The notes under the pieces are model-generated. The model was not told the origin of the DNA. It did not search any database and worked only from the letters and a program-made list of their open reading frames with translations. Below, one piece after another: positions 1 through 9,379 of a stretch of 64,000 bases of DNA. Each line of letters begins with the position of its first letter. Positions within the stretch are counted from its first letter, which is position 1. Origin of the DNA: Guptibacillus spartinae. GTDB taxonomy: Bacteria > Bacillota > Bacilli > Bacillales > Guptibacillaceae. The DNA lies in NCBI RefSeq assembly GCF_028610625.1, contig NZ_JAQQWU010000003.1, positions 186,001 through 250,000 of the forward strand, given 5' to 3'. The translations under genes and the position numbers were made by a program.

Positions 1-540
1 GACATTTAGCAAGGTTTCTCCGTCAAATGTCAGACAATAAACGTCAGGCATATCCAGACTACGCCAGAAATTGACATCGTACTGACGATCAAAATGCCTC
101 ATGATTAATACCATTAAATTTCCGTGCGTTCCAATGGCTATGCTTTGTCCATAATAGCTGTTGAGTATTTCCTTCAGTGCACGGATGCCGCGGTTACGCG
201 CTTCTTCATTGGATTCTCCGCCTGGATGAGCATACGTTTCATTACGCCAAACAGCTTCAATGGCTTCTTGGAAATGTTCAACTGGTTTTTCGGCAAGCGT
301 TCTTTCTTTAAATGCTTCAATGATCTGGATTTCCTTATTGTAATGCTTAGCGATGCCTTCTACTGTCTGAATCGCTCGCTTGTAAGGGCTAGATAAGATG
401 ACGTCAATATGCCTCTCCAACATTTGTTGGGTTAACAACTTTACGTCTTTTCTGCCAGCTTCGGATAGCTCCCTCCCATATTCATCTGGAGAATATGTTG
501 AGTGTGCATGCCGAACCAGATAGACTTTCGTTTGCTTCAT
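1..540 (-). CDS. Histidine phosphatase family protein (partial)
   Basis: The start is at 540 and the gene runs off the left edge, so the C-terminus is missing; 180 residues are visible. The N-terminus carries the phosphohistidine motif RHAH (residues 10-13). The helix SSPYKRAIQT (about residues 70-79) and a later GTHG (about 157-160) with the second catalytic His are also present, as in the phosphoglycerate mutase/histidine phosphatase superfamily. A GAGGTG ribosome site lies just before the ATG. Members dephosphorylate small metabolites or proteins in the cytosol; the substrate cannot be told from sequence. It lies downstream of the LuxR-type regulator on the same strand, separated by a degenerate palindromic repeat. 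Confidence 0.85.
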   Translation of the reverse strand, partial: MKQTKVYLVRHAHSTYSPDEYGRELSEAGRKDVKLLTQQMLERHIDVILSSPYKRAIQTVEGIAKHYNKEIQIIEAFKERTLAEKPVEHFQEAIEAVWRNETYAHPGGESNEEARNRGIRALKEILNSYYGQSIAIGTHGNLMVLIMRHFDRQYDVNFWRSLDMPDVYCLTFDGETLLNV

Positions 541-562
541 AGCTTCACCTCTTTAAAGTGGC

Positions 563-582
563 GGGGGTCAGGCACGTGCCCC
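563..582. repeat. Degenerate copy of the palindromic repeat
   Basis: GGGGGTCA followed by the palindrome GGCACGTGCC and CC. It matches the GGGGTCAGG arm of the repeats found elsewhere in the window, but the TGA of the right arm is missing. It sits two bases beyond the 3' end of the LuxR-type gene, the same position relative to a gene end as the other copies. Confidence 0.5.
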
Positions 583-584
583 GT

Positions 585-2549
585 TCATTTTCTCTCAAGC
601 ATAACACGGGTAAGCTGAGTACGGTTTTTCACTCCAATTTTCTCATAAATACGGCTCAGATGTTTTTTTATCGTTACTTCACTTAAAGAAAGCGACTGAG
701 CTAGCTTAGCGTTTGAGTAACCTTGAATAACAAGCGAAACCACTTCCTGTTCACGCGCGGTGAATTGGTAGGAATGGTGGGGAATCTCAGTTAGATTTAC
801 GCCAAGGGCACTGGCGAATGTTTCAAGATAGTGGGAAAGACGAGCATTTCGTAAATCCAGTTCATAGGTTTTAGAAGGACGATTTGGACCATAGTCAAAA
901 TGCATCGCTTCTGGTATTTCATGAAAGCGAAACTGTTCTAACAACTCTTGATAGAATGGTAGGGGCGTCGAGGCAACAAGAATCCCTTCGGTTAGCACGA
1001 GAGGAAGAAGATGATAAAGGAGTGCTTTTTGATCTTCCATCTGTTTGGGGCTTTTCACGCCAAGGTATCGAATGACCCACCCCGATGGCGTATCTTGAGA
1101 AAGAATGCGCCTTTCTTCCGCGGCGGGTATCCTCTTGAAGTAACTTCTCGTTACTGGACTAGTCTGCAATTTTCTAAGGGTGTTTGCCTGAATGGGAATT
1201 AAGAACGCTATTCCTTTCACAATTCCATTTCTTTGTCGAAGCAACTTTACATGTTCAATTCCCACAGACTCAATAGTTTCTTTTGTGATAAAAGAAGGTT
1301 CCTGTTTATTGAGGTGCTTAACTGTTTCTTCCTTTTGATTATCCACCACGTAGGCAGGCGGGAGATCTTCGCTGACAAGAGCATTCTCTTCTATATATGG
1401 AAGGATCTCATTCCAATCATCCTGATTTGCTGAAGTCATTGTGTATGTGGGTAATGTTTCATGATCAAATAGCGCCGCTCCCATTATCGGTTCTCCAAGT
1501 AAATAGAAAAACTCGCTAATTTCATTAGAATCGATTAGGCGATCGAAGTTAAAAAAGGAACGACAGTAGAGCAAAGCGCGTTTCCAGAGCTGATGATAAT
1601 AAGAAGGCTTCCTCCTTCTCAAATCATCTCGCATCGCACGTTGGAAAAGCATATTCAACTGCCAGCCGGATTCGGTTTCTTCAAAAAAGGAAAGTGAGAC
1701 GAGCGCTTCGAAATCTTTTCGCGGTATAGTTCGATCAAGCATAACCTCAAGCTTTTCCTGTTGAATGTAGCGCCCAATCGAGGCTACTTCTATGTAAGGG
1801 AGGAGGTGATCATCTTTAAGCTCACTAAGCCATTCCTTTACAACAGTGCGATAAATTTTATGCTCATCTTGCTTATTCCATTCTTGCGTTTCGTTTAACT
1901 TCTGCACGCATAGGGATAGCGCATAAGGATTACCGCTTGAAAATTCCCATGCTAGCTTTGTTAGCTCGGGCTTAAGCGTTTGAAAAGCAGAATCGAATTG
2001 TCCTATACTGAATCCTTTTAATTCCATCATCGTGATAAACGGGTACCAGATCGATGCTCTCCAAGAAGCATTTAGCGCCTTACGTCCGCAGAAAATGAGG
2101 ATGCTTGAAGAGGGTAAAGATGGAAGGAAGGACTGCCTAAACCATTCATCTAGATTTTCAAATCGTTCGTAGGAATCAATCGCAATCACAAACCGAATGC
2201 CTTGCTCTTCTAAATGTTGAATGTGCATATGGATCGCTTCTAATGGGGAGATGTATAAATTTGAAGCACCCATCTGATCGAGCAATAGTTGAAGAAAAGC
2301 AGCTGGTTCAGCTTTTGAATATTGCGCATTAACAAGATAGAATACAACGTCTCGGTCCTTTGCTTCTTTTTGATAGTGAGTTATTAGCTCGCTTTTCCCA
2401 GTTCCAGGTTGGCCATAAACTGAAAGAATACCGCTTCCTTTTTGATCTAGCAAATGAGAGAAGGTAGCTAATTCTTTTTCTCTTGTAATATTAAATGGAA
2501 AAGCCTTCGCCTGACTTTTGTCATGGTTGGGGTTTTCTGGAAGGATCAT
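585..2549 (-). CDS. LuxR-family transcriptional regulator with N-terminal ATPase
   Basis: A 654-residue regulator of the large LuxR (MalT/LAL-like) type. A P-loop, GQPGTGKS, lies at about residues 46-53 in a STAND-like ATPase domain. A long helical middle region follows, and a C-terminal LuxR helix-turn-helix (FTAREQEVVSLV ... TIKKHLSRIYEKIGVKNRTQL) occupies the last 60 residues. A GTG nine bases further upstream is open, but it lies one base after the GGAG ribosome site; the ATG at 2549 has proper spacing (10 nt), so it was chosen. Such proteins usually activate transcription after binding an inducer. The target is unknown; nothing in the flanks points to one. Confidence 0.85.
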   Translation of the reverse strand: MILPENPNHDKSQAKAFPFNITREKELATFSHLLDQKGSGILSVYGQPGTGKSELITHYQKEAKDRDVVFYLVNAQYSKAEPAAFLQLLLDQMGASNLYISPLEAIHMHIQHLEEQGIRFVIAIDSYERFENLDEWFRQSFLPSLPSSSILIFCGRKALNASWRASIWYPFITMMELKGFSIGQFDSAFQTLKPELTKLAWEFSSGNPYALSLCVQKLNETQEWNKQDEHKIYRTVVKEWLSELKDDHLLPYIEVASIGRYIQQEKLEVMLDRTIPRKDFEALVSLSFFEETESGWQLNMLFQRAMRDDLRRRKPSYYHQLWKRALLYCRSFFNFDRLIDSNEISEFFYLLGEPIMGAALFDHETLPTYTMTSANQDDWNEILPYIEENALVSEDLPPAYVVDNQKEETVKHLNKQEPSFITKETIESVGIEHVKLLRQRNGIVKGIAFLIPIQANTLRKLQTSPVTRSYFKRIPAAEERRILSQDTPSGWVIRYLGVKSPKQMEDQKALLYHLLPLVLTEGILVASTPLPFYQELLEQFRFHEIPEAMHFDYGPNRPSKTYELDLRNARLSHYLETFASALGVNLTEIPHHSYQFTAREQEVVSLVIQGYSNAKLAQSLSLSEVTIKKHLSRIYEKIGVKNRTQLTRVMLERK

Positions 2550-2687
2550 CCGTATCACGCTCCGCTATAAAAGATTACTCGAAATTTGTCTAAGTAGTAT
2601 ACTTTCGTATACTACCCTTCGATTCCTGCTTTTGATAAAATAAATTAATAAAATATTCTGAATTTAATAAGTGAAGGAGGTATAGTA

Positions 2688-3065
2688 GTGGATGCAGGAA
2701 ATAACCCTAAGAGAATGACGCCAACTCCACGAAAAACGTCTAGTGGATTGGAAGAAAATGTCGCAGGACTGTTGACCTACGTGTTGGGGTTTGTAACAGG
2801 CATTATCTTCTTGTTAATTGAAAAAGAAAACAAGTTTGTCCGCTTTCATGCGATGCAGTCGATAGTGGTTTTTGGAGCTTTCTTCATTGCCAGTCTTGTA
2901 TTAAATGTCATACCTGTGATTGGTACTATTGTGTCTGTTCTGATTCTACCTCCACTAAGCTTAATTGTTTGGATTGTATTAATGGTAAAAGCGTACCAAG
3001 GAAATCGGTATAAGCTTCCCGTTGCTGGTGATTTCTCGGAAAAACAGCTAGCAAAGATGAAATAA
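2688..3065 (+). CDS. DUF4870 domain membrane protein
   Basis: A 125-residue protein with about three transmembrane segments after a short soluble N-terminus. The stretch SGLEENVAGLLTY, then EKENKFVRFHAMQS and a C-terminal WIVLMVKAYQGN, is the DUF4870 (Tic20-like) pattern. The start is GTG with AAGGAGG seven bases upstream. Function is unknown in this family. It is divergent from the LuxR-type gene and convergent with galU, sharing a terminator with galU. Confidence 0.85.
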   Translation: MDAGNNPKRMTPTPRKTSSGLEENVAGLLTYVLGFVTGIIFLLIEKENKFVRFHAMQSIVVFGAFFIASLVLNVIPVIGTIVSVLILPPLSLIVWIVLMVKAYQGNRYKLPVAGDFSEKQLAKMK

Positions 3066-3067
3066 TA

Positions 3068-3101
3068 AAAGCCGCGTTTCTCTGAAGAAACGCGGCTTTT
3101 A
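3068..3101. terminator. Bidirectional terminator
   Basis: A perfect 15-bp stem (AAAAGCCGCGTTTCT / AGAAACGCGGCTTTT) with a 4-nt loop. The A-run and T-run on the two sides allow it to end both the DUF4870 gene and the converging galU. Confidence 0.9.
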
Positions 3102-3128
3102 AATGGAGAAGAGCTCATATCGTTCAGT

Positions 3129-4019
3129 CTACTTTTTTGTGGTTAACTCTTGATCAACCACTTGTTTTAAGTAGTTCATGACATCTTTTTGAAGATCTGG
3201 ACGTGTGAGAGCAAAATCGACGGTTGCTTTAATGAAACCGAATTTATCACCAACATCGTAACGATGGCCCTCAAATTCATGAGCAAAAACCGCTTGCTGT
3301 TCATTTAATACTTTAATCGCATCCGTAAGCTGAATTTCGCCACCTGCCCCTTTTGGAAGGTTTTCAAGAATGGAGAAAATTTCAGGAGTTAAAATATAGC
3401 GTCCTAAAATGGCATAGTTCGATGGTGCTTCTTCAAGGGAAGGTTTCTCTACAAGAGATTTAATTGGAATGATCCCATTGTCGATTTGTTCTCCTTTTGG
3501 CGCGATAATTCCGTATTTTGAAACGGCATCGTCCGCTACTTGTTGCACACCGACAATCGACGTACGGTAACGATTGTAGCTGTCCATAAGCTGTCCGATA
3601 CATGGTTGCTCGGATTTCACAATGTCATCTCCAAGTAGAACTGCGAAAGGCTCATTGCCGATAAAGCGACTTGCGCAGTTAATTGCGTGCCCAAGACCTT
3701 TTGGTTCTTTTTGACGGATGTAATGAATGTTAGCTAAATTAGATATTTGCTGAACTTCTTTTAACATCGCTTCTTTTTGCTTTTTAATCAATGTTTCTTC
3801 AAGCTCATATGATTTATCAAAATGATCTTCAATTGCGCGCTTTCCGCGACCACTAACGATGATAATATCTTCAATTCCAGCTGCAACAGCTTCTTCTACA
3901 ATATATTGAATTGTTGGCTTGTCCACGATTGGTAGCATTTCTTTCGGCTGTGCCTTAGTTGCCGGTAAGAACCTTGTTCCAAGACCAGCGGCAGGTATAA
4001 TGGCCTTTCTTACTCTCAT
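3129..4019 (-). CDS. galU: UTP--glucose-1-phosphate uridylyltransferase
   Basis: Makes UDP-glucose from UTP and glucose-1-phosphate in the cytosol. The 296-residue length is typical of GalU/GtaB. The N-terminal nucleotide-binding motif [12 protein letters not shown] with QPKEML follows the start. Further motifs are GLGHAINCA and [19 protein letters not shown], then [11 protein letters not shown]. The start ATG has GGGAGG before it. In Bacillus the product feeds glucosylation of teichoic acid and the GalE/GalT cycle; both are encoded nearby, so UDP-glucose supply to the wall polymer cluster is the likely role. Confidence 0.95.
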   Translation of the reverse strand: MRVRKAIIPAAGLGTRFLPATKAQPKEMLPIVDKPTIQYIVEEAVAAGIEDIIIVSGRGKRAIEDHFDKSYELEETLIKKQKEAMLKEVQQISNLANIHYIRQKEPKGLGHAINCASRFIGNEPFAVLLGDDIVKSEQPCIGQLMDSYNRYRTSIVGVQQVADDAVSKYGIIAPKGEQIDNGIIPIKSLVEKPSLEEAPSNYAILGRYILTPEIFSILENLPKGAGGEIQLTDAIKVLNEQQAVFAHEFEGHRYDVGDKFGFIKATVDFALTRPDLQKDVMNYLKQVVDQELTTKK

Positions 4020-4029
4020 GTTGAATCCT

Positions 4030-4749
4030 CCCAGTAACTAATTGGTGTTAATCTACAAATAAGTGCTTACTAATATTAACATATTTCCCGACTTTTTTCC
4101 TGATTTTTCTCAAAGAAGTATAATGCTTTTAGCACAATGGTCTGAGGGGGGATTGCTTCCCATTCTAATGGAAAAAATCCCACTATACTGGAATTTTCGA
4201 CAGCAAAAGTCGGTATCCTTCTTAATTTTTCAATGTTATGCTATTCCTCATAAACGTCGTTCATTTACGGTATCATTTTCCCATTCATACACCTTTTCAT
4301 TGTTTTATTTATGTAAGGTAGGGTAAAGGAACGATAACTAACTATCCTTTAATTTGGTGCTACAAATACCTTATACCCATTGTAAGCAAAAATATGTGTT
4401 CTTTTTTAGGTGAGTTGTAAAACTAGTCTCTTTGTAGAATAGCCATTTATTACAAGCCATTCGAAGGCCACAATCTTAGTTAATATGACGAAGCATGTCA
4501 TATGCTGTAATTGATCACTAGGCATTCAATTGCGCGTCTAATATCTGTCACTAATTAATATGAGGATGTAACCACAAACTTGAAGTTGTTCACACAATTG
4601 AAAGAAAAAATCTGATTTTACCTTATTTTTACAATGATTATTTAGTCGAATTCATGTATACTTAAGTATTAGATTGAAAAGGTTTTATTTAAAAATAGTC
4701 TCATAGAGAGAAAAAGAGATAAGGCGAAGTTGTGAAGGGATGAAAAGAA
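4030..4749. other. Gene-free AT-rich intergenic region
   Basis: About 720 bases between divergent galU and the teichoic acid cluster. No ORF with a ribosome site was found. A TATACT near 4657-4662 just before the cluster could be a -10 box, but no matching -35 was seen at the right spacing. The 87-codon ORF at 4063-4326 has no ribosome site and a skewed composition. Confidence 0.6.
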
Positions 4750-5805
4750 ATGAAAGAACTATTCTTTTCCGTGCTTCTCGTCGTGAAGAATGAAGAGAGG
4801 TATATACGAAAGTTGCTTGAAGGTGTCTTGCAACAGGAGTTTCCTCAACATTCATATGAAATTCTAGTCGTTGATGGAATGTCATCTGATCGAACGAAAG
4901 ATATTATAGAAGATGTTAGTTTAAATAATCCTGGAAGAATCCGATTGTTTGAAAATCCCAAAGAAACCCTGCCTACAGGATGGAATCTTGCCATTCAGAA
5001 TGCGAAAGGAAAGTACATTTTGAGGGTAGACGGTCATACGATGATCCCGAAAGGTTTCCTAACAGGGTATTATGACTTAATTCAGCGTAAGCCAAATATG
5101 GACTGCGTTGGAGGTGTTATTCGAACGGAAGGAAAAGGATTTTGGGGAACAATTAATGCGTACGTTTACTCACATCCTATGGGAGTGGGGAACTCGATGT
5201 TCCGCATTACAAAAAGCTCCAGCAAATGGGAAGGACTTGTAGACACTGTTCCTTATGGTGCATACAAACGTGAAGTATTCCAAAAAGCCGGATTGTTCAA
5301 CGAAAACTTAAGAAGAAGCGAAGATATAGAATTTCACGCGAGGGTTAGAAATCAAGGCGGAAAGTTTTATTTATCGAGTGATATTGCTTCCACGTACTTT
5401 GCAAGGGATAGCGTAAAAACGTTTGTGAAAAAGTCTTACGCTGATGGCAAGTGGGGTATTATTGCTTCTAGAAGTACTAAAGGCGTCATGAGGTTTCGAC
5501 AGCTTGCTCCCTTAATGGCATTTCTTACGGGAACAGGCCTTGGAATTGGAGCGCTATTTAATGATGCCTTCTTAATAGGCTTACTATCGTTAGTTGCCAT
5601 TTATCTGATGATGATCGGTGTTTCTTCACTAGGCGTTATCAAACAACATGGTTTCCGTGCATACTTTCCAACGGTCATGCAGTTCTTTCTGCTTCACTTT
5701 TCAAGAGGCCTTGGTTTAGTAGGCGGATACTTTAGCAAACAATACTGGAAGGTGAAGACCGGTCATGAAAAATGGGCAAGAATTACTACCGACCACATTT
5801 CTTGA
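4750..5805 (+). CDS. Family 2 glycosyltransferase, membrane-attached
   Basis: A 351-residue GT2 enzyme. The N-terminal GT-A domain shows VVKNEERYI, then VVDGMSSDRT and LRVDGHTMIP (a DGH in place of the usual DxD), and RRSEDIEFHAR toward its end. The C-terminal 110 residues hold hydrophobic segments, suggesting attachment to the inner face of the membrane. It resembles succinoglycan-type GT2 enzymes. It opens the wall polymer cluster and overlaps the next gene by 41 bases, so it likely adds a sugar to the lipid-linked teichoic acid or its linkage unit. Sugar donor unknown. Confidence 0.8.
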   Translation: MKELFFSVLLVVKNEERYIRKLLEGVLQQEFPQHSYEILVVDGMSSDRTKDIIEDVSLNNPGRIRLFENPKETLPTGWNLAIQNAKGKYILRVDGHTMIPKGFLTGYYDLIQRKPNMDCVGGVIRTEGKGFWGTINAYVYSHPMGVGNSMFRITKSSSKWEGLVDTVPYGAYKREVFQKAGLFNENLRRSEDIEFHARVRNQGGKFYLSSDIASTYFARDSVKTFVKKSYADGKWGIIASRSTKGVMRFRQLAPLMAFLTGTGLGIGALFNDAFLIGLLSLVAIYLMMIGVSSLGVIKQHGFRAYFPTVMQFFLLHFSRGLGLVGGYFSKQYWKVKTGHEKWARITTDHIS

Positions 5806-6538
5806 TAATGAGAAGGTCCTTTCTTATCGAAAGCAGTCTCAAACGTTAAGTTATAAAGAAGACTTGTGGTCATGGTATGTACTGCGAAGAATTTCCATTT
5901 ACATTACGATTCTTTTTTGTAAAATGGGTGTAAAGCCAAATACAATAAGCTGGTTTAGTGCATTGTTTATGATTATCTCAGGCTTATCTCTTATGATTGC
6001 CACACCATTATCGATTGTTTTTGCAGCACTGTTCTATAACATTGGCTATTTGTTTGACTGTGTCGATGGTGAAGTTGCTAGAATTACGAAGCAAACGTCA
6101 TCAAAAGGGTATTACATCGACATTATTATACAAGCAGCAGCATTGCCAGTCTTTTTATCGATGGTTTTAACTGTCTTAAGACAAGCTGGGATGCTTGATG
6201 TAAACATACTCCAGATGACAATCATCTATGTGACAGTTGTTGCCATTATTATGGCTTTGCTCGTTCCAATCGCGTATCAACTAACGAAGCTTACAATGTC
6301 GCAATCAACCACTCAGGATCCGGTTAATTCGATTCGAGATGGTTCGTTCTTTTTTGATATTGTAGCTGTTCTGCTTGGCCTACCTGGGTTCTTTGTTGCT
6401 GTTGTGATCATCGTAATGATTGAACAGATAACTGGCGCAGAATTTCTACTTTACTATATATCGTTTTTCCTTGCCATGCTTGTGATAAAGACAGGTTTGC
6501 GCGTCATCATTACATCACGCTCTTTTGATAAAGAGTAG
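5765..6538 (+). CDS. CDP-alcohol phosphatidyltransferase family protein
   Basis: A 257-residue integral membrane protein with about six hydrophobic segments. The CDP-alcohol phosphotransferase signature is present at residues 98-123: D98, D101-G102, A105-R106, G115 and D119. The last position, an Asp that acts as catalytic base in the family, is Gln123 here. The start overlaps the preceding gene, so the two are translationally coupled. In a cluster with CDP-glycerol synthesis (tagD) it may move an alcohol phosphate from a CDP-alcohol to a lipid or sugar acceptor. The missing Asp makes the chemistry uncertain. Confidence 0.75.
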   Translation: MKNGQELLPTTFLDNEKVLSYRKQSQTLSYKEDLWSWYVLRRISIYITILFCKMGVKPNTISWFSALFMIISGLSLMIATPLSIVFAALFYNIGYLFDCVDGEVARITKQTSSKGYYIDIIIQAAALPVFLSMVLTVLRQAGMLDVNILQMTIIYVTVVAIIMALLVPIAYQLTKLTMSQSTTQDPVNSIRDGSFFFDIVAVLLGLPGFFVAVVIIVMIEQITGAEFLLYYISFFLAMLVIKTGLRVIITSRSFDKE

Positions 6539-6668
6539 ACTTGTTTACAAATCTATTATAAAACAAATCAAGTACGCGTGATGTTAAGTATTATTAAAGA
6601 TTGTAAATTGTATGTTAATTCGTGTCTCGTGAAGAAACTATTAAACACTAATAACTGGAGGGGTCGAA

Positions 6669-7064
6669 ATGAAGAAGGTTTTGACTTACGGTACGTTTGA
6701 TTTATTGCATTGGGGACATATCAATTTATTGAAGAGAGCAAAGGATCTTGGCGACTATTTAATTGTAGCCATTTCAACGGATGAATTTAATGAAATTAAA
6801 AATAAAAAAGCATACCATAGCTATGAAAATCGCAAAATGATTCTTGAAGCGATTCGCTATGTTGATGAAGTCATTCCGGAAGAGCATTGGGAACAAAAAG
6901 TGGATGATGTGAAAAATAACAATGTTGACATTTTCGTTATGGGTGATGACTGGGAAGGGAAATTTGACTTCTTAAAAGACCATTGTGAAGTGGTTTATCT
7001 CCCTCGTACAGCAGGAATTTCAACAACAAAAATCAAGAAAGAACTGCTTGTATCTAACGGCTGA
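6669..7064 (+). CDS. tagD: Glycerol-3-phosphate cytidylyltransferase
   Basis: Makes CDP-glycerol from CTP and glycerol-3-phosphate, the building block of poly(glycerol phosphate) teichoic acid. At 131 residues it has the normal length. The nucleotidyltransferase motif HWGH is at residues 14-17, and RTAGISTTKIK, the second active-site motif, is near the C-terminus. A GGAGGGG ribosome site precedes the ATG. The two glycerophosphotransferase-like genes that follow would use its product. Confidence 0.95.
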   Translation: MKKVLTYGTFDLLHWGHINLLKRAKDLGDYLIVAISTDEFNEIKNKKAYHSYENRKMILEAIRYVDEVIPEEHWEQKVDDVKNNNVDIFVMGDDWEGKFDFLKDHCEVVYLPRTAGISTTKIKKELLVSNG

Positions 7065-7101
7065 GCAGTGAGAATAAATAGTTGGGGTGCTAGGAATTGT
7101 G

Positions 7102-9261
7102 ATGGGACAAATTAGCGTAGTTTTAACCGTTTATAATAAAGAAGATTATATTGAAAAATGCCTGGATTCTTTACTAGAGCAGTCTTATCAAGGTTTTGAA
7201 ATTATCTTGATTAATGATGCCTCGACAGATCGTAGTAAAGAAATAATTCAGCGTTATCATGACCCGAGACTCGTTAGCTATCATTTAGACACGAATGTTG
7301 GTGTCTCAAGAGCACGCAATATGGGGATTGATCATGCATCAAATGAGTTTATCTATTTTATGGACGGTGACGATTACCTGGCCCCGTATACGCTTGAACT
7401 TCTCTTTAGCAATATTGGAGAAGATCACCTGATTGGCGCTTCCATTTTTAAAGCTGGTAAAATTGAAATCCCGTTAGAAATTGGAGAAGATTCCTACCAA
7501 TTACGGAGATTAAGAGGCGGTCGAAAGATTAAAGCGCTGCGACGTAGAAGTGCGACGAACTTATTGATTCGAAAAGACTTTATCGATATTCATCAGCTGC
7601 GTTTTGATGAAGAAGCGTCGTTTTACACGGATTTATCTTTCTCTATTCCGGCTATTGTGAATACGGAAGAGATCCCGATGATTTCAGGGATTCCCACTTA
7701 CTTAAAAGGGGAATGTTACGATCCGATTGATCATCCTACGTTGATGTTGCATTCGGTCGAGGAAAAGCTTCCTGATCTCTTTTATATTTATCACAAAATG
7801 AAGCTATCTTACGGAGATACAAAAAGCATTAGCCGTTATTTGGACTTGCTTTTGTTGAACTATTACTCAAAAAGCATTACAAATAAAGCGACGAAAGAAT
7901 CATCTGTGTTGTTTGATCATTTTACCGCTTTAAAAAACTGTCTTGCCCTCGTGGCCCCAGGAAGAATAAAGCGAAGAAATTTAGTTGAGCGTAGAGAGCA
8001 TCGCCTTTTGCAAAAAGGGAAGAAAGAAGCCGTTCTAAAGTCAATGAAATTTCGCGTTCGCTTAAGACAGTGGAGAAGAGCATTAAGAAAGAAACATTTA
8101 CTCATGAGTCAGCTCTATCGAACCGTACTTGTGAAAATGCCGATAAAAGAAAGAAAAGTCCTTCTTGAAAGCTTTGGCGGAAAAGGTTATTCCGATAGCC
8201 CACGTTATATTTATGAAGAGCTGTTAAAGAGTGATAAAAAATATCAGTATTTGTGGGTATATGACAAACAGAAAAAAGACATCCCAGGTGATCCAAAGCA
8301 GGTTCGTCGCTTAAGCCCGGCGTATTACTATCATTTAGCTACGGCGAAATACTGGGTGTCGAATGCCAGAATGCCAAACTTCGCAATTAAACGTCCAGAA
8401 ACGGTCTATTTGCAAACCTGGCACGGTACGCCACTGAAAAAGCTTGCCGCTGACATGAAAGAAGTTCGAATGCCAGGTACTACAACTGAAAGATATAAGC
8501 GTAACTTCTACAGAGAAGCACAAAAATGGGATTATCTTGTTTCGCCGAACGATTATTCAACGGAAATATTTAGAAGAGCGTTCAAGTTTGGTAAAGAAAT
8601 ACTCGACGTTGGCTATCCAAGAAACGATATTCTGTATTTAGAAGAAGAAGAGAAAAGCAAACGTCAGCAAGAAATCAAAGTGAAATTAGGCATACCGGCA
8701 GATAAGAAAGTGATTCTTTATGCGCCAACGTGGCGTGATGATGAATTTCATGGCAAAGGCCAGTATAAGTTTGATTTAAAGCTTGATTTAAGAAAAATGC
8801 AGGAGAAGCTCGGGAATGAGTATGTGATTGCTTTACGCATGCACTATCTAGTAGCTGAACACATTGATACGACAGGTATGAGCGACTTTGTGTATAACCT
8901 TTCTGACTATGGCGATATTGCTGAGCTTTATTTGCTGTCAGATGTATTAATTACCGATTACTCATCCGTTTTCTTTGATTTTGCAAACCTGCGTCGTCCG
9001 ATTCTTTTCTTCACTTATGACATCGAAAAATATCGCGATTCGCTTCGCGGCTTTTATATGGATTTTGAACATGAAGCACCTGGTCCCTTATTAAAAACAT
9101 CCGATGGTGTACTTGATGCAATCCAAAACTTAGAAAGAATTACGATCGAATACGAAAGTAAATTTGATGCGTTTTATGATAAATATTGCCATCTTGATGA
9201 TGGGAAAGCAGCGAAGAAAGTCATTAACAGGGTTTTTGAACCCGAACAAAGTGAACTGTAG
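7102..9261 (+). CDS. GT2 glycosyltransferase fused to CDP-glycerol glycerophosphotransferase
   Basis: A 719-residue two-domain protein. Residues 1 to about 230 form a GT2 domain (VVLTVYNKEDYIEKCL, INDASTDRS, YFMDGDDYLAPY). A basic linker follows. From about residue 330 there is a TagB/TagF-type glycerophosphotransferase domain, with YLQTWHGTPLKKL, APTWRDDEFHG, LRMHYL and LITDYSSVFFDFANLRRP. It probably adds both a sugar and glycerol phosphate to the growing polymer at the inner face of the membrane. An upstream in-frame GTG at 7087 exists; the ATG at 7102 with AGGA six bases upstream was preferred. The C-terminal half is closely similar to the next gene. Confidence 0.85.
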   Translation: MGQISVVLTVYNKEDYIEKCLDSLLEQSYQGFEIILINDASTDRSKEIIQRYHDPRLVSYHLDTNVGVSRARNMGIDHASNEFIYFMDGDDYLAPYTLELLFSNIGEDHLIGASIFKAGKIEIPLEIGEDSYQLRRLRGGRKIKALRRRSATNLLIRKDFIDIHQLRFDEEASFYTDLSFSIPAIVNTEEIPMISGIPTYLKGECYDPIDHPTLMLHSVEEKLPDLFYIYHKMKLSYGDTKSISRYLDLLLLNYYSKSITNKATKESSVLFDHFTALKNCLALVAPGRIKRRNLVERREHRLLQKGKKEAVLKSMKFRVRLRQWRRALRKKHLLMSQLYRTVLVKMPIKERKVLLESFGGKGYSDSPRYIYEELLKSDKKYQYLWVYDKQKKDIPGDPKQVRRLSPAYYYHLATAKYWVSNARMPNFAIKRPETVYLQTWHGTPLKKLAADMKEVRMPGTTTERYKRNFYREAQKWDYLVSPNDYSTEIFRRAFKFGKEILDVGYPRNDILYLEEEEKSKRQQEIKVKLGIPADKKVILYAPTWRDDEFHGKGQYKFDLKLDLRKMQEKLGNEYVIALRMHYLVAEHIDTTGMSDFVYNLSDYGDIAELYLLSDVLITDYSSVFFDFANLRRPILFFTYDIEKYRDSLRGFYMDFEHEAPGPLLKTSDGVLDAIQNLERITIEYESKFDAFYDKYCHLDDGKAAKKVINRVFEPEQSEL

Positions 9262-9270
9262 ACTTTAAAG

Positions 9271-9320
9271 AAACAGGGTACTGCCGCTGATAAAGGCGAT
9301 ATGGCACTATCCTGTTTTTT
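9271..9320 (+). terminator. Stem-loop with T-run between two glycerophosphotransferase genes
   Basis: Arms AAACAGGGTACTGCC and GGCACTATCCTGTTT pair at 13 of 15 positions around an 17-nt loop, followed by six T. It may be a terminator or attenuator inside the cluster, reducing read-through to the following gene. Confidence 0.6.
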
Positions 9321-9379
9321 CAAAGTAATCAAGCTTTATAAACGAATTTATTATTTGTCGGGAGTAAGGTGTCCATTTC

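Noticed and set aside
4063-4326. 87-codon ORF upstream of the teichoic acid cluster
   Set aside because: No ribosome site, odd composition, and no recognisable protein pattern; it lies in the AT-rich intergenic region.
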